Origin: an uncultured Elusimicrobiales bacterium
GTDB lineage: Bacteria; Elusimicrobiota; Elusimicrobia; Elusimicrobiales; Elusimicrobiaceae
Direction of reading: 5' to 3'
Assembly (NCBI GenBank): GCA_944324115.1
Contig: CALUVB010000022.1
Span: forward strand, 62,001-126,000
Length of the DNA: 64,000 bases
This document shows positions 32,766-41,622 of this stretch, piece by piece. Position 1 is the first letter of the stretch. Every line of letters begins with the position of its first letter. Made by a program: the position numbers and the translations under genes. A model generated the notes under the pieces. That model worked only from the letters and a program-made list of their open reading frames with translations. It was not told the DNA's origin and did no database searches.

Positions 32766-34607
32766 TTATTCCACAGTAACACTTTTAGCCAAATTGCGCG
32801 GCTGGTCAATATCGCGCCCCAACCGTTTGGCCACCCAATAAGCAAAAAACTGCAGTGCGATTACATCTAACACCGGCTGCAAATATTCGCTTGCTTTTGG
32901 CACCACGATTTGTTTGTCCGTCACGGCAGCTGCTTCCTCCGCACCGTCTGGCGTGGTAACAGCCACCACCCAAGCGCCGCGCGCGCGGCATTCCTGGCAG
33001 GCAGAAAGCATCTTATCAAATAAATGATTTTTGGGCATTAAAACAAGAACCGGCGTACCCTTATCTATAATGGAAATAGGCCCGTGTTTAATTTCACCGG
33101 CGGCAAAGCCTTCCGCAGAAGAATAGGAGATTTCTTTCAATTTCAGAGCGCCTTCCAGCGCGATGGGATAATCCACATTACGGCCCAAGAAAATAAAACG
33201 CTCCGCCTTATATATTTTGCGGGTCAAATGACGCACGTCATATTCTATTTTTAATGTATCAGCCACGGCTTTGGGCAGGGCCATCATCTCTTTATACAGT
33301 TTGCCGAACTGACTTTGGCTGATATTGCCGGAAGCATGTCCCAAGAAAATAGCCAACGCATACAGAGAAATGATTTGGCTGGTAAAGGCCTTGGTGGAGG
33401 CCACGCTGATTTCCGGCCCGCAATGCGTATAAAACACGCTGCCGCAGGCGCGGGTCAGCCCGGACCCCAACACATTACAAATAGCCAGCCGTTTAAAACC
33501 CAATTCTTTGGCTTTTTTTACCGCGCCCAACGTGTCGGCCGTCTCACCGGATTGGCTGACCGCGATACAAAGCGTATCTTTGGCAGGAGGAATGGTGCGG
33601 TATTTAAATTCGCTGGCCAAATCCACCGAAGCGGTTACTCCGGCAAAATTTTCCAAATAATATTTGCCGATTAAGGCCGCATGATAGGCTGTTCCGCAAG
33701 CGACCAAATACACGTTTTTAATACGGCGCAAATCTTCCGTTTTGAGCCCCAATATACGCACAAAATCAGCTTTGGCGGTGCGTAAGGTGTCTTCTAAGGC
33801 TTGGGGCTGGTCATAAATTTCTTTGAGCATGAAATGGTCGTATCCGCCTTTCTCGGCCGTTTTCTGGTCCCACGAAATCTTAACCGGTTTAACCTTAATC
33901 TCCTGTCCGTCAAGGCCATACACTTTGGCGGATTTTTCTCTAAGGACAACTGTTTGCCCGTCTTCCAAAAACAGCACTTTATTGGTGTATTTCAAAAAGG
34001 CCGGAACATCGGAAGCCAAGAAATTTTCCCCCTCGCCCAGGCCTACCGTCAGCGGACTTTGGTTTTTAACGCCTATAATTTGCTGCGGCGTTTTGGCCCA
34101 CAACACGCCGTATGCAAAAGCACCCTGCAGCTCATCACTGGTTTTCATCACTGCACGCAGCAAACGTTGCTCCTCATTGTCGGCGGAAACCCGTTTTAAA
34201 TTTTCTTCAATTAGATGAGCAATCACTTCGGTATCGGTTTCACTTTGGAAAGTATGGCCCAAGGCCTGCAGTTTTTCTTTTAACGGCAAATAATTTTCAA
34301 TAATACCGTTATGCACCACGACCACCTCTCCGGTGCAATCCGTATGCGGGTGAGAATTTTCTTCACTGGGCTTACCATGGGTGGCCCAACGCGTATGACC
34401 AATGCCGCAGTTGCCTTTGGGGTCAGACAGCAGGGCGGCCTTTTCCAATTCAGCCACCTTGCCCACGGCGCGCACGCGGCGCACTGTTGCTTTTTCCGCT
34501 ACGGCGATACCGGCCGAATCATACCCTCTGTACTCCAATTTTTTTAATCCTTCAATTAAAAAAGGAACGCTGTTCTTTTTGCCGATATATCCGATAATTC
34601 CGCACAT
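32766..34607 (-). CDS. glmS: Glutamine-fructose-6-phosphate aminotransferase (isomerizing)
   Basis: This 613-residue enzyme makes glucosamine-6-phosphate, the first step to UDP-GlcNAc. The N-terminal glutaminase begins MCGIIGYIG with the catalytic Cys 2, and shows GNCGIGHTRWATHG; two SIS domains follow (CGTAYHA, SQSGETADT, and STKAFTSQ; HGPISII) to the C-terminal AKSVTVE. AGAGG precedes the ATG. No glmS ribozyme is apparent in the 9-base gap to pdxJ. It is co-transcribed with glmM, which takes the next step. Confidence 0.97.
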   Translation of the reverse strand: MCGIIGYIGKKNSVPFLIEGLKKLEYRGYDSAGIAVAEKATVRRVRAVGKVAELEKAALLSDPKGNCGIGHTRWATHGKPSEENSHPHTDCTGEVVVVHNGIIENYLPLKEKLQALGHTFQSETDTEVIAHLIEENLKRVSADNEEQRLLRAVMKTSDELQGAFAYGVLWAKTPQQIIGVKNQSPLTVGLGEGENFLASDVPAFLKYTNKVLFLEDGQTVVLREKSAKVYGLDGQEIKVKPVKISWDQKTAEKGGYDHFMLKEIYDQPQALEDTLRTAKADFVRILGLKTEDLRRIKNVYLVACGTAYHAALIGKYYLENFAGVTASVDLASEFKYRTIPPAKDTLCIAVSQSGETADTLGAVKKAKELGFKRLAICNVLGSGLTRACGSVFYTHCGPEISVASTKAFTSQIISLYALAIFLGHASGNISQSQFGKLYKEMMALPKAVADTLKIEYDVRHLTRKIYKAERFIFLGRNVDYPIALEGALKLKEISYSSAEGFAAGEIKHGPISIIDKGTPVLVLMPKNHLFDKMLSACQECRARGAWVVAVTTPDGAEEAAAVTDKQIVVPKASEYLQPVLDVIALQFFAYWVAKRLGRDIDQPRNLAKSVTVE

Positions 34608-34616
34608 AAAAACCTC

Positions 34617-35333
34617 TTATAATAATTCCTTCATCGCACATACGGCGTTGGGTAATCCCGCCAATACGGAGCGTGCAATAATGGAGAAACCGATATTCAT
34701 GCAGCTTACGCCGCACAAGTCTGCCACGGCGAGCACATTTTCATAATCCAGCCCGTGTCCGGCATGCACCTCAAGCCCCAGTTCTTTGGCAAGCAAAGAA
34801 GCCAACGCCAATTCCCGCAGCAGCTTGGCCTGCTGTTTTTTTGTCGTGGCCTCACTATAATCACGGGTACAAAGTTCCACAATGTCGGCGCCGCATTTGG
34901 CGGCCGCGCGCACGGAGTCGGCATTTGGATCAATAAACAAGCTGACCAAAATGCCTTTTTTCTGCAGGGCCTCGGTCATTTGGCGGATACGGTCAAAATT
35001 TTTTGCTGTAAACTTTAATCCGCCCGTCGTGGTGATTTCGCCGGGCAGCTCCGGCACGATGCAGACGGAAAACGGCTTATACTTTAAAGCCAGTTTTTGC
35101 ATTTTTTCAGAACTGTTGCACTCCAAATGAATATACTTGCGGTACACTTTACACAAGCGGGCCAAATCTTTTTCGTTCATATGCCGTTCATCATTACGCA
35201 CATGAATAACAATATAATCCGCTCCCACGCACAGACACAATTCAGCCGCCAGCAGCGGGTCCGGATAAGCCGCTCTGCGCGCTTGGCGCAAAGTGGCCAC
35301 ATGGTCTATGTTTACACCTAATTTCAAACTCAT
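34617..35333 (-). CDS. pdxJ: Pyridoxine 5'-phosphate synthase
   Basis: This 238-residue TIM-barrel enzyme of the DXP-dependent vitamin B6 pathway joins 1-deoxyxylulose-5-phosphate and 3-amino-2-oxopropyl phosphate. It shows the N-terminal LGVNIDHVATLRQAR, HVRNDERH, LECNSSEKM, VPE with the following GG loop, LFIDPNAD, and HAGHGLDYENV near 190. Its start overlaps the glmM stop (ATGA), so it is coupled to glmM. The B6 product would supply NifS, CysK and other PLP enzymes. Confidence 0.96.
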   Translation of the reverse strand: MSLKLGVNIDHVATLRQARRAAYPDPLLAAELCLCVGADYIVIHVRNDERHMNEKDLARLCKVYRKYIHLECNSSEKMQKLALKYKPFSVCIVPELPGEITTTGGLKFTAKNFDRIRQMTEALQKKGILVSLFIDPNADSVRAAAKCGADIVELCTRDYSEATTKKQQAKLLRELALASLLAKELGLEVHAGHGLDYENVLAVADLCGVSCMNIGFSIIARSVLAGLPNAVCAMKELL

Positions 35334-36682
35334 TTTTTTCCCTCCGTCTTGGAGCGGTAAAGCGTCTCAGCTGCTTCGGCCGTCTGCGCCACCAAGGCCG
35401 CATCAGCTCCTTCCACCAAAATACGCAATTTAGGCTCCGTACCGCTGTAACGCACAAACACGCGGCCCTTGCCGCCTAATTTATCTTCCAGCGCACGAAT
35501 CCCTTCCAAAAATCCGGGCAGACTTTCCAGCGCCGGTTTTTGCGCCACTTTCAAGGCGCGCAATTCACAGGGATATTTCTCCCACGTCGCCGCAAATGCA
35601 CTCATAGGCAGACCGGATCTTTTGGCAAACTGCAAAAATTGCAAGGCCGATAAAATCCCGTCGCCTGTGTTTGAATAATGCGGAAAAATAATATGTCCGG
35701 AAGTTTCTCCCCCGACAGCCAACCCCTCCCGCGCCAAACTTTGGGCCACATATTTATCTCCCACCGGGGTTAACTCTACGGCTACGCCAGAGTCTTTCAA
35801 ATAATTAATACAACCTAAATTCGCCATTACAGTCATCACGGCCTTATTGGCGGGCAGAAGCCCCTGCTCTTTCAGCGCCAAAGCAGAAGCTGCAATAATA
35901 TACTCGCCATCTAATTGACGACCTTTTTCATCAGAAGCAATAACCCGGTCCGCATCTCCGTCAAAACTAAACCCGGCATAGGCTTCTGTCCGGCGGGTTA
36001 ATTCCTGCATTTTTTCTGTATGTAACGCTCCAACACCAGCATTAATCACCGCTCCGTCATTAGCGTCAGCCATTACAGTTACATTCATTCCCAAAGAACG
36101 AAACACATCAGGGGCTATTTGATAAGCGGCGCCGTTGGCGCAGTCTAACACTACGCGGGTACCTGCAAGCAATGTTCTGTCCACCGTAGACATTAAAAAT
36201 TGCTTATATCCCTCCACCAGTTCCGGCGCTGTACGATATGTGCCTACCGGAGCAGGCACGGCGGCGGTATTCTCTATGATTTGTTCTATCTTGTTTTCTA
36301 TTTCTTCCGGAAGTTTTGTTCCTACTGCCGAGAAAAATTTAATACCATTAAATTCCGGCGGATTATGGCTGGCAGAAATCACAATCCCGCATAAGCAAGC
36401 CGTTTGCTTTACCGCGGCGGCTACGGAAGGCGTGGGGGATATGCCCATATCCAACACATCGGCTCCGGCAGCCCGGATACCTTCAGACAAACTTTGTAAA
36501 ATAGAGGGGCCGGACAAACGGGTATCGCGTGCAATAACAACTTGTTTTTTTAAATGTTTTTTCCCGGCATAAGGGCCCAACACTTCAAGAGCGCAATATC
36601 CCAGCTTCTTAATAAAATCTTCTGTCAGCGGGAACTGCCCCGCTACGGCCCGTACGCCGTCAGTACCAAAATACTTACCCAT
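35330..36682 (-). CDS. glmM: Phosphoglucosamine mutase
   Basis: This 450-residue enzyme interconverts glucosamine-6- and 1-phosphate. It has YFGTDGVRAVAGQFPLT at the N-terminus, the phosphoserine loop VISASHNPPEFNG (Ser about 101), the metal loop SFDGDADRVI (about 243), and GGETSGHIIF and RYSGTEPKLRILVEG in the C-terminal domains. AAGGAAAG precedes the ATG. It stands between ftsH and glmS and with GlmS forms the amino-sugar branch to peptidoglycan. Confidence 0.97.
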   Translation of the reverse strand: MGKYFGTDGVRAVAGQFPLTEDFIKKLGYCALEVLGPYAGKKHLKKQVVIARDTRLSGPSILQSLSEGIRAAGADVLDMGISPTPSVAAAVKQTACLCGIVISASHNPPEFNGIKFFSAVGTKLPEEIENKIEQIIENTAAVPAPVGTYRTAPELVEGYKQFLMSTVDRTLLAGTRVVLDCANGAAYQIAPDVFRSLGMNVTVMADANDGAVINAGVGALHTEKMQELTRRTEAYAGFSFDGDADRVIASDEKGRQLDGEYIIAASALALKEQGLLPANKAVMTVMANLGCINYLKDSGVAVELTPVGDKYVAQSLAREGLAVGGETSGHIIFPHYSNTGDGILSALQFLQFAKRSGLPMSAFAATWEKYPCELRALKVAQKPALESLPGFLEGIRALEDKLGGKGRVFVRYSGTEPKLRILVEGADAALVAQTAEAAETLYRSKTEGKK

Positions 36683-36819
36683 ATTCTTTCCTTACGTAAA
36701 GTGCCGCAATGGCTAGACACCTAAAAATTGTTACCAAGTGCCGGCTCCGCGGTTCTTTCGGCGCCGCCTAAAGCAAAGCGCCGCACGCAATGCAGACGCC
36801 TAAAGCTTGTGCGCCTCCG

Positions 36820-38739
36820 TTAAAACAATTCCGCTTGTTTAGGCTCCGGCACCGGCTCCGGTTGGGGGGCGTTTAGCGGCTCTTGAGGGGCCATTTCCCC
36901 GGCAATATCTTCTTTTCCTTGTGGTTTCAAGCCCAAAATCTCGTCAATTTCCGCGGCTTCCACCACTTCTTTTTCCAACAACCGGGCGACCAATTCATCA
37001 AACTGGGCGCGGCGGGATTGGATAATTTCCTTGGCCCGGGCATAAGAAGCTTGCAGCGTGTCCGATATTTCCGCATCAATACGCTGCGCCAGCTGCTCCG
37101 AATATTGACGGTGGCGAGAGAGATCTCTCCCCAGGAACACTTCTCCTTCTTCCCCGCCGGGCAACGCAATCGGACCGATTTTATCGCTCATGCCCAGCTC
37201 CATAATCATTTTGCGGGCATACGCGGTAGCCTTATTCAAATCATCACTGGCCCCGGAAGTAATCTCTGAAAAAACAATTTCTTCCGCAGCACGGCCCGCC
37301 AACAAGATGCAAATTTTATCCAAGATTTCTGACTTGCTGGTCAAAAATTTGTCTTCCAACGGCAGCTGCAGCGTATATCCCAGCGCTTGCCCGCGCGGAA
37401 TAATGGTCACTTTATGCACCGGATCGGAATGATTGGTCAAACGCGCCACCACCGTATGGCCCACTTCATGTGCGGCAATAATCTTTTTCTCTTTTTCGGA
37501 AATGATACGGCTCTTTTTCTGTGGCCCGGCGATTACCCGTTCCACCGCTTCGCCCATATCGGCATTATCTACCGCTTCTTTATCGGCACGGGCGGCCAAA
37601 ATAGCCGCCTCATTGATTACGTTTGCCAAATCCGCCCCCACGAAACCAGGAGTCCCTTTGGCTACCGTATGCAAATCCACTTCCGCAGACAGCTTAACCT
37701 TTTTGGCATGCACCTTCAAAATTTCTTCGCGGCCTTTCAAATCCGGCGCCGGCACCGCCACATGGCGGTCAAAACGGCCCGGGCGAATCAACGCCGGATC
37801 CAACACGTCAGGGCGGTTGGTGGAAGCCATTAAGATAATGCCTTGCTTGCTTTCAAACCCGTCTAACTCAATCAACAGTTGGTTCAACGTTTGCTCACGT
37901 TCGTCATGTCCGCCGCCAATACCGGCAAAGCGCCGGCGGCCCACTGCGTCTAACTCATCAATAAAAATAATGGCGGGCGAATTTTTCTTGGCTTGTTCAA
38001 ACAAATCGCGCACGCGCGCCGCGCCCACCCCCACGAACATTTCCACAAATTCCGAAGCCGACGCACTGAAAAAAGCCACCCCCGCTTCTCCGGCCACAGC
38101 CTTAGCTAGCAACGTTTTGCCCGTACCTGGGGCGCCATATAACAAAACGCCTTTAGGCAGTTTCCCACCCAGTTTTTGGAAACGTTTCGGATTTTTTAAA
38201 AACTTAATAATATCCTGCAATTCCTCTTTGGCTTCTTCCACCCCGGCCACATCTTTAAACGTAACTGTCTGTTTGGAAGGATCTTGCATTTTGGCTTTGC
38301 TGCGGGCAAAATTCATAGCGCTTTTGCCATCGCTGCGCTGCGGACGGATAAACACAAACCACCACAGCCCGATAAGCAACACAATCCACAGCACATTGAA
38401 GAAAATATTGCTCAGCCATGAATTGTCCGCCTGGGCCTTGTAGCGTATATTCTTGGCAGAGAGTTCTTTTACCAAGTCCGGGTCTTCCATGCGCACGGTT
38501 TTGAAGTTGATATCTTTCCCGTCGGCATCTTTAAACGTACCGCTTATTACGCCCGGAGCTACGGTTACATCAGCCACTTGGCCTTCCGTCACTTTTTGTT
38601 TAAAGTCAGAATAATCCAGCGTCTGAGTCTGGGATCCGGGCCGGTTGAACAAAAAGACGGCCGCAACAAAAATAACAATCCAAATCAAGATTTGATTGAA
38701 GGAAATAATACGGCGGTTATTATTATTTTTATTTGTCAT
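36820..38739 (-). CDS. ftsH: ATP-dependent zinc metalloprotease FtsH
   Basis: This 639-residue membrane AAA protease has two membrane helices (about 15-31 and 113-130) around a periplasmic domain, then the AAA module with Walker [10 protein letters not shown] (about 202), Walker [15 protein letters not shown], and the SRH region [17 protein letters not shown], and a peptidase domain with the zinc site HEVGH (about 420; HEAGH is commoner). It degrades membrane and misfolded proteins. Its ATG overlaps the hpt stop by 1 base, the usual hpt-ftsH pairing. Confidence 0.97.
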   Translation of the reverse strand: MTNKNNNNRRIISFNQILIWIVIFVAAVFLFNRPGSQTQTLDYSDFKQKVTEGQVADVTVAPGVISGTFKDADGKDINFKTVRMEDPDLVKELSAKNIRYKAQADNSWLSNIFFNVLWIVLLIGLWWFVFIRPQRSDGKSAMNFARSKAKMQDPSKQTVTFKDVAGVEEAKEELQDIIKFLKNPKRFQKLGGKLPKGVLLYGAPGTGKTLLAKAVAGEAGVAFFSASASEFVEMFVGVGAARVRDLFEQAKKNSPAIIFIDELDAVGRRRFAGIGGGHDEREQTLNQLLIELDGFESKQGIILMASTNRPDVLDPALIRPGRFDRHVAVPAPDLKGREEILKVHAKKVKLSAEVDLHTVAKGTPGFVGADLANVINEAAILAARADKEAVDNADMGEAVERVIAGPQKKSRIISEKEKKIIAAHEVGHTVVARLTNHSDPVHKVTIIPRGQALGYTLQLPLEDKFLTSKSEILDKICILLAGRAAEEIVFSEITSGASDDLNKATAYARKMIMELGMSDKIGPIALPGGEEGEVFLGRDLSRHRQYSEQLAQRIDAEISDTLQASYARAKEIIQSRRAQFDELVARLLEKEVVEAAEIDEILGLKPQGKEDIAGEMAPQEPLNAPQPEPVPEPKQAELF

Positions 38740-39266
38740 TATTTTTTAAATACCCCTATATAGGGCAGGTTGCGGTATAGTTCATTATAATCCAGCCCAT
38801 ACCCTATTACAAATTCGTTTTCTATAGTGAACCCTATATATTTCGGGTGCACTTCGGCCTTCCGGTTGGCAGGTTTATCGAGCAAACAGCAGATTTCAAG
38901 GCTGGCTGCGCCCCGGTTTTTTAAATTCTGCATCAAATAATCCAACGTCAACCCTGTATCTACGATGTCTTCCACAATGATGACGTGGCGGCCTTTAATA
39001 CTCTCTCTCAGATCCAGCATGGTGCGCACTTCGCCGGTGGAGCTGGTGCCGCAGTAGGAGGAAAGGCACATAAAATCCATTTTGCAATCTATGCTGACTG
39101 CACGCAGCAGATCAGAATAGAACATAATACAACCACGCAAAATCCCCACAAACAGCGGCTCTTTGCCTTTATAATCAGCTGAAATTTCCCGACCCATTTC
39201 TGCCACTCTTTGGGCCAATTGTTCCTGCGAAAACAAAATGCGCTCCAGCACGGGCGTATCGGACAT
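38739..39266 (-). CDS. hpt: Hypoxanthine phosphoribosyltransferase
   Basis: This 175-residue enzyme salvages hypoxanthine or guanine using PRPP. It has [33 protein letters not shown] and the PRPP loop [17 protein letters not shown] (about 98-114), and a C-terminal [12 protein letters not shown] strong ribosome-binding site (GGAGGG) and an AT-rich promoter (TATTATATATT) lie just upstream on the minus strand. It begins the hpt-ftsH transcript. Confidence 0.96.
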   Translation of the reverse strand: MSDTPVLERILFSQEQLAQRVAEMGREISADYKGKEPLFVGILRGCIMFYSDLLRAVSIDCKMDFMCLSSYCGTSSTGEVRTMLDLRESIKGRHVIIVEDIVDTGLTLDYLMQNLKNRGAASLEICCLLDKPANRKAEVHPKYIGFTIENEFVIGYGLDYNELYRNLPYIGVFKK

Positions 39267-39662
39267 AATCCCTCCAATAGAGAATATATAATACAGAATA
39301 CCTTATTTTGACCCGGCTGTGAAGGGGATAAACGCGCTTTTAATAAAGACGCCCCTGCGCCCGGCGCATGTTGGGCTTGTAGGTTTTGCCAAATCCGGCC
39401 CGAATCAATAGGCGTGCGGTAATTTTCTCTCGGTCTTGTCATCTCTACAGAAAAAGTTATTCCCGCTGCCGCGGACTCCCGTCGTTTTTGGTACGGGCAG
39501 CAACCCGCTGCGAACAGATTGCCTAGAGGTTCTTTCATTACTTGATGCGGGGCCGGCATGTCATCTGTTGGGCTAGGGTAGGCGGTTCTGCGCACACATA
39601 TTCCCGCTTTGCTTAGAACTCACAAACACAACGCCTCCGCCTCAACCGGAGTATATATAAAA
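39267..39662. other. About 400-base intergenic spacer upstream of hpt
   Basis: Apart from the hpt promoter at its left edge I find nothing certain. A minus-strand frame (39595 into hpt) is open but Arg/Pro/Gln-rich, lacks a ribosome-binding site and runs into hpt in another frame, so I do not call it. The rest is GC-rich with several short inverted repeats, and no tRNA, RNase P, SRP or tmRNA signature was recognised. Confidence 0.5.
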
Positions 39663-39686
39663 AAGCGCCGCCCGAAAGCAGCGCTT
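39663..39686 (-). terminator. Intrinsic terminator after mutL
   Basis: AAGCGC/GCGCTT stem with internal bases, followed on the minus strand by TTTTTTATATATA. It lies 20 bases past the mutL stop. Confidence 0.7.
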
Positions 39687-39705
39687 GTAAAACAGAACAA
39701 CACCG

Positions 39706-41622
39706 CTAACGCCCAAACAGCTTGGCAATGTCTTTGGTGGAAAGCACGGCCACGCAGGGACGGCCATGCGGACAATGCATGCCGTCTTTGCATTTTTTCA
39801 TATTTTCCAAAAGCTGTTGCGCTTCTGCAGCAGAAATTTGGTCATGAGCTTTAATGGCTTTTTTACAGGCCAACATAGCCACCATCTTGCGTTTGAGCTG
39901 GTCATTGGAACGGTCCGCAGATACAATCTGTGACAAAGAGACAATAAACGCCTTCATGTCATCTTCTTTAAAACGCAGCATAGAGGGCATTGTATTAACT
40001 AAAATCGTACGCGGAGAAAAGCGCGACAGATCAAACCCCGCTTCTTTCAGCCAAGGAGCCCAGCTCATCAAGCTTTCCGCATTGCTGGGCGTGACATCTA
40101 CATGAATGGGAAATATCAGTTCTTGTACGTTTACTTGCCGCTTTTCAAAAGCGTCTAGATAATGTTCAAACAGCACTCTTTCTTGCGCGGCATGTTGGTC
40201 AATTAAAATTAATCCGTCGGGATTTTCAAACACTAAATATGTTTTTTCCAATTGACCCAAATAATGATACGGCCCACGCCACCACGCCGGAGCCGCTGGT
40301 TCAGCCGGAGCGGGCTGTGGCGTTTTATTCAAAGCCGCAGCCGGCTGGGCGGCCGCAGCGGTAAACTCGGCGCTGACGGCGCGGTATTCCACCGGATCTT
40401 CCGTCTCGCGGGCGGTTAACATTTTGTTGGGAGAGATATTCTCCCCATCAGGCCGGGCCAGCCCGGTTACTTCTCCCGGTACCAGCTCAAAAAGTCCGGC
40501 TGAGGCGGCAGGAGCGGGCGCAATCACAGGGAACGGGGCCGCTATTTGACGGGCAACGTTCTCTCCGGGCACCTCTGGATCCGCAGTGGGAACAGCTGGG
40601 CCGGACACTTTCATTTCCACCGGGGTAGCGGAGCCGAATACCGTGTCGGATACTGCTTGAAGTATCGCCCCGAACATGGCATGTTCATCGGCAAAGCGTA
40701 TATCGCGCTTTTGGGGATGTATATTTACATCAAAAGAGGCCGGATCCAACTCCATATAGATAATAAACGCCGGATGCCGGTCTTTAGAACGGACATTTTG
40801 ATAAGCTTTATAAACGGCCTGCTGCACCGTTTTGCTCTCTACGGGGCGGCGGTTTACAAAAACAAATTGCAAATCCCGCGTAGCCACCAGTTTATCAGGT
40901 GGAGTAATAAAAATTTTCAGCCCGTACGTTTCAAAAAACCGTGCCGCCAATCCCTGCGCCACATCTGTTCCCAAAATCTCTTTGGCGCGGGCCAATACAG
41001 CCTCTTTTTCTTCCCCCTGCTGCGCCTCCAGCCGATAGACTTCCCGCCCGGAGCTTACCACTGTGTATCCTACAGACAAATTCGCCAAGGCGCTTTCTTC
41101 CACCACTTTAAGCAGACAAGCCCTCTCATAAGAAGCACTCTTTAAAAATTTCAGCCGGGCCGGCACATTGTAGAACAAATCCCGTATTTCCACCGTAGTG
41201 CCGCGTATGGCGGGAGCAGGGCTTTGACTCTGCACTTTACCGCCGTGGATTTCCAAACGACTGCCGACGCCGCCTTCCGTACAGCTGTTCATCGTCATCT
41301 TAGATACCGCAGCCACGGAATACAAAGCTTCTCCACGGAAGCCAAAAGTATGCAAGGCATTTAAATCTTCAAAACGGGTAATTTTGCTGGTGGCGTGCCG
41401 CAATACGCTGGCCGCCAAATCCTGCGGAGTCATACCGCAGCCGTCGTCATGAATGCGTATCAGCTCACGGCCGCCGCCTTCTATATCTATGCGAATATGA
41501 CGGGCCCCGGCATCAACGGCATTTTCCAATAATTCCTTCAGCACGCCGGCGGGGCGTTCTATCACTTCTCCCGCAGCAATTTGACCGGCCGTTTTTTCAT
41601 CTAGCACATGAATTTTATTCAT
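39706..41622 (-). CDS. mutL: DNA mismatch repair protein MutL (endonuclease type)
   Basis: This 638-residue protein has the GHKL ATPase domain (ENAVDAGA near 35, IHDDGCGM, TFGFRGEAL) and a C-terminal dimerisation domain with the metal-binding endonuclease motif DQHAAQERVLFE (about 475), plus ACKKAIKAHD and CPHGRP near the end. The intact motif means MutL itself nicks DNA, as in organisms without MutH. A Pro/Ala-rich linker covers about 350-450. It overlaps mutS by 8 bases. Confidence 0.96.
   Translation of the reverse strand: MNKIHVLDEKTAGQIAAGEVIERPAGVLKELLENAVDAGARHIRIDIEGGGRELIRIHDDGCGMTPQDLAASVLRHATSKITRFEDLNALHTFGFRGEALYSVAAVSKMTMNSCTEGGVGSRLEIHGGKVQSQSPAPAIRGTTVEIRDLFYNVPARLKFLKSASYERACLLKVVEESALANLSVGYTVVSSGREVYRLEAQQGEEKEAVLARAKEILGTDVAQGLAARFFETYGLKIFITPPDKLVATRDLQFVFVNRRPVESKTVQQAVYKAYQNVRSKDRHPAFIIYMELDPASFDVNIHPQKRDIRFADEHAMFGAILQAVSDTVFGSATPVEMKVSGPAVPTADPEVPGENVARQIAAPFPVIAPAPAASAGLFELVPGEVTGLARPDGENISPNKMLTARETEDPVEYRAVSAEFTAAAAQPAAALNKTPQPAPAEPAAPAWWRGPYHYLGQLEKTYLVFENPDGLILIDQHAAQERVLFEHYLDAFEKRQVNVQELIFPIHVDVTPSNAESLMSWAPWLKEAGFDLSRFSPRTILVNTMPSMLRFKEDDMKAFIVSLSQIVSADRSNDQLKRKMVAMLACKKAIKAHDQISAAEAQQLLENMKKCKDGMHCPHGRPCVAVLSTKDIAKLFGR

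Noticed and set aside
39089-39595. 168-codon minus-strand frame overlapping the start of hpt
   Set aside because: It runs into hpt in another frame, lacks a ribosome-binding site and encodes a Pro/Gln/Arg-rich sequence without any domain pattern.
39267-39705. RNase P RNA, tmRNA or SRP RNA in the GC-rich spacer
   Set aside because: None of the conserved core sequences of these RNAs was found on either strand.
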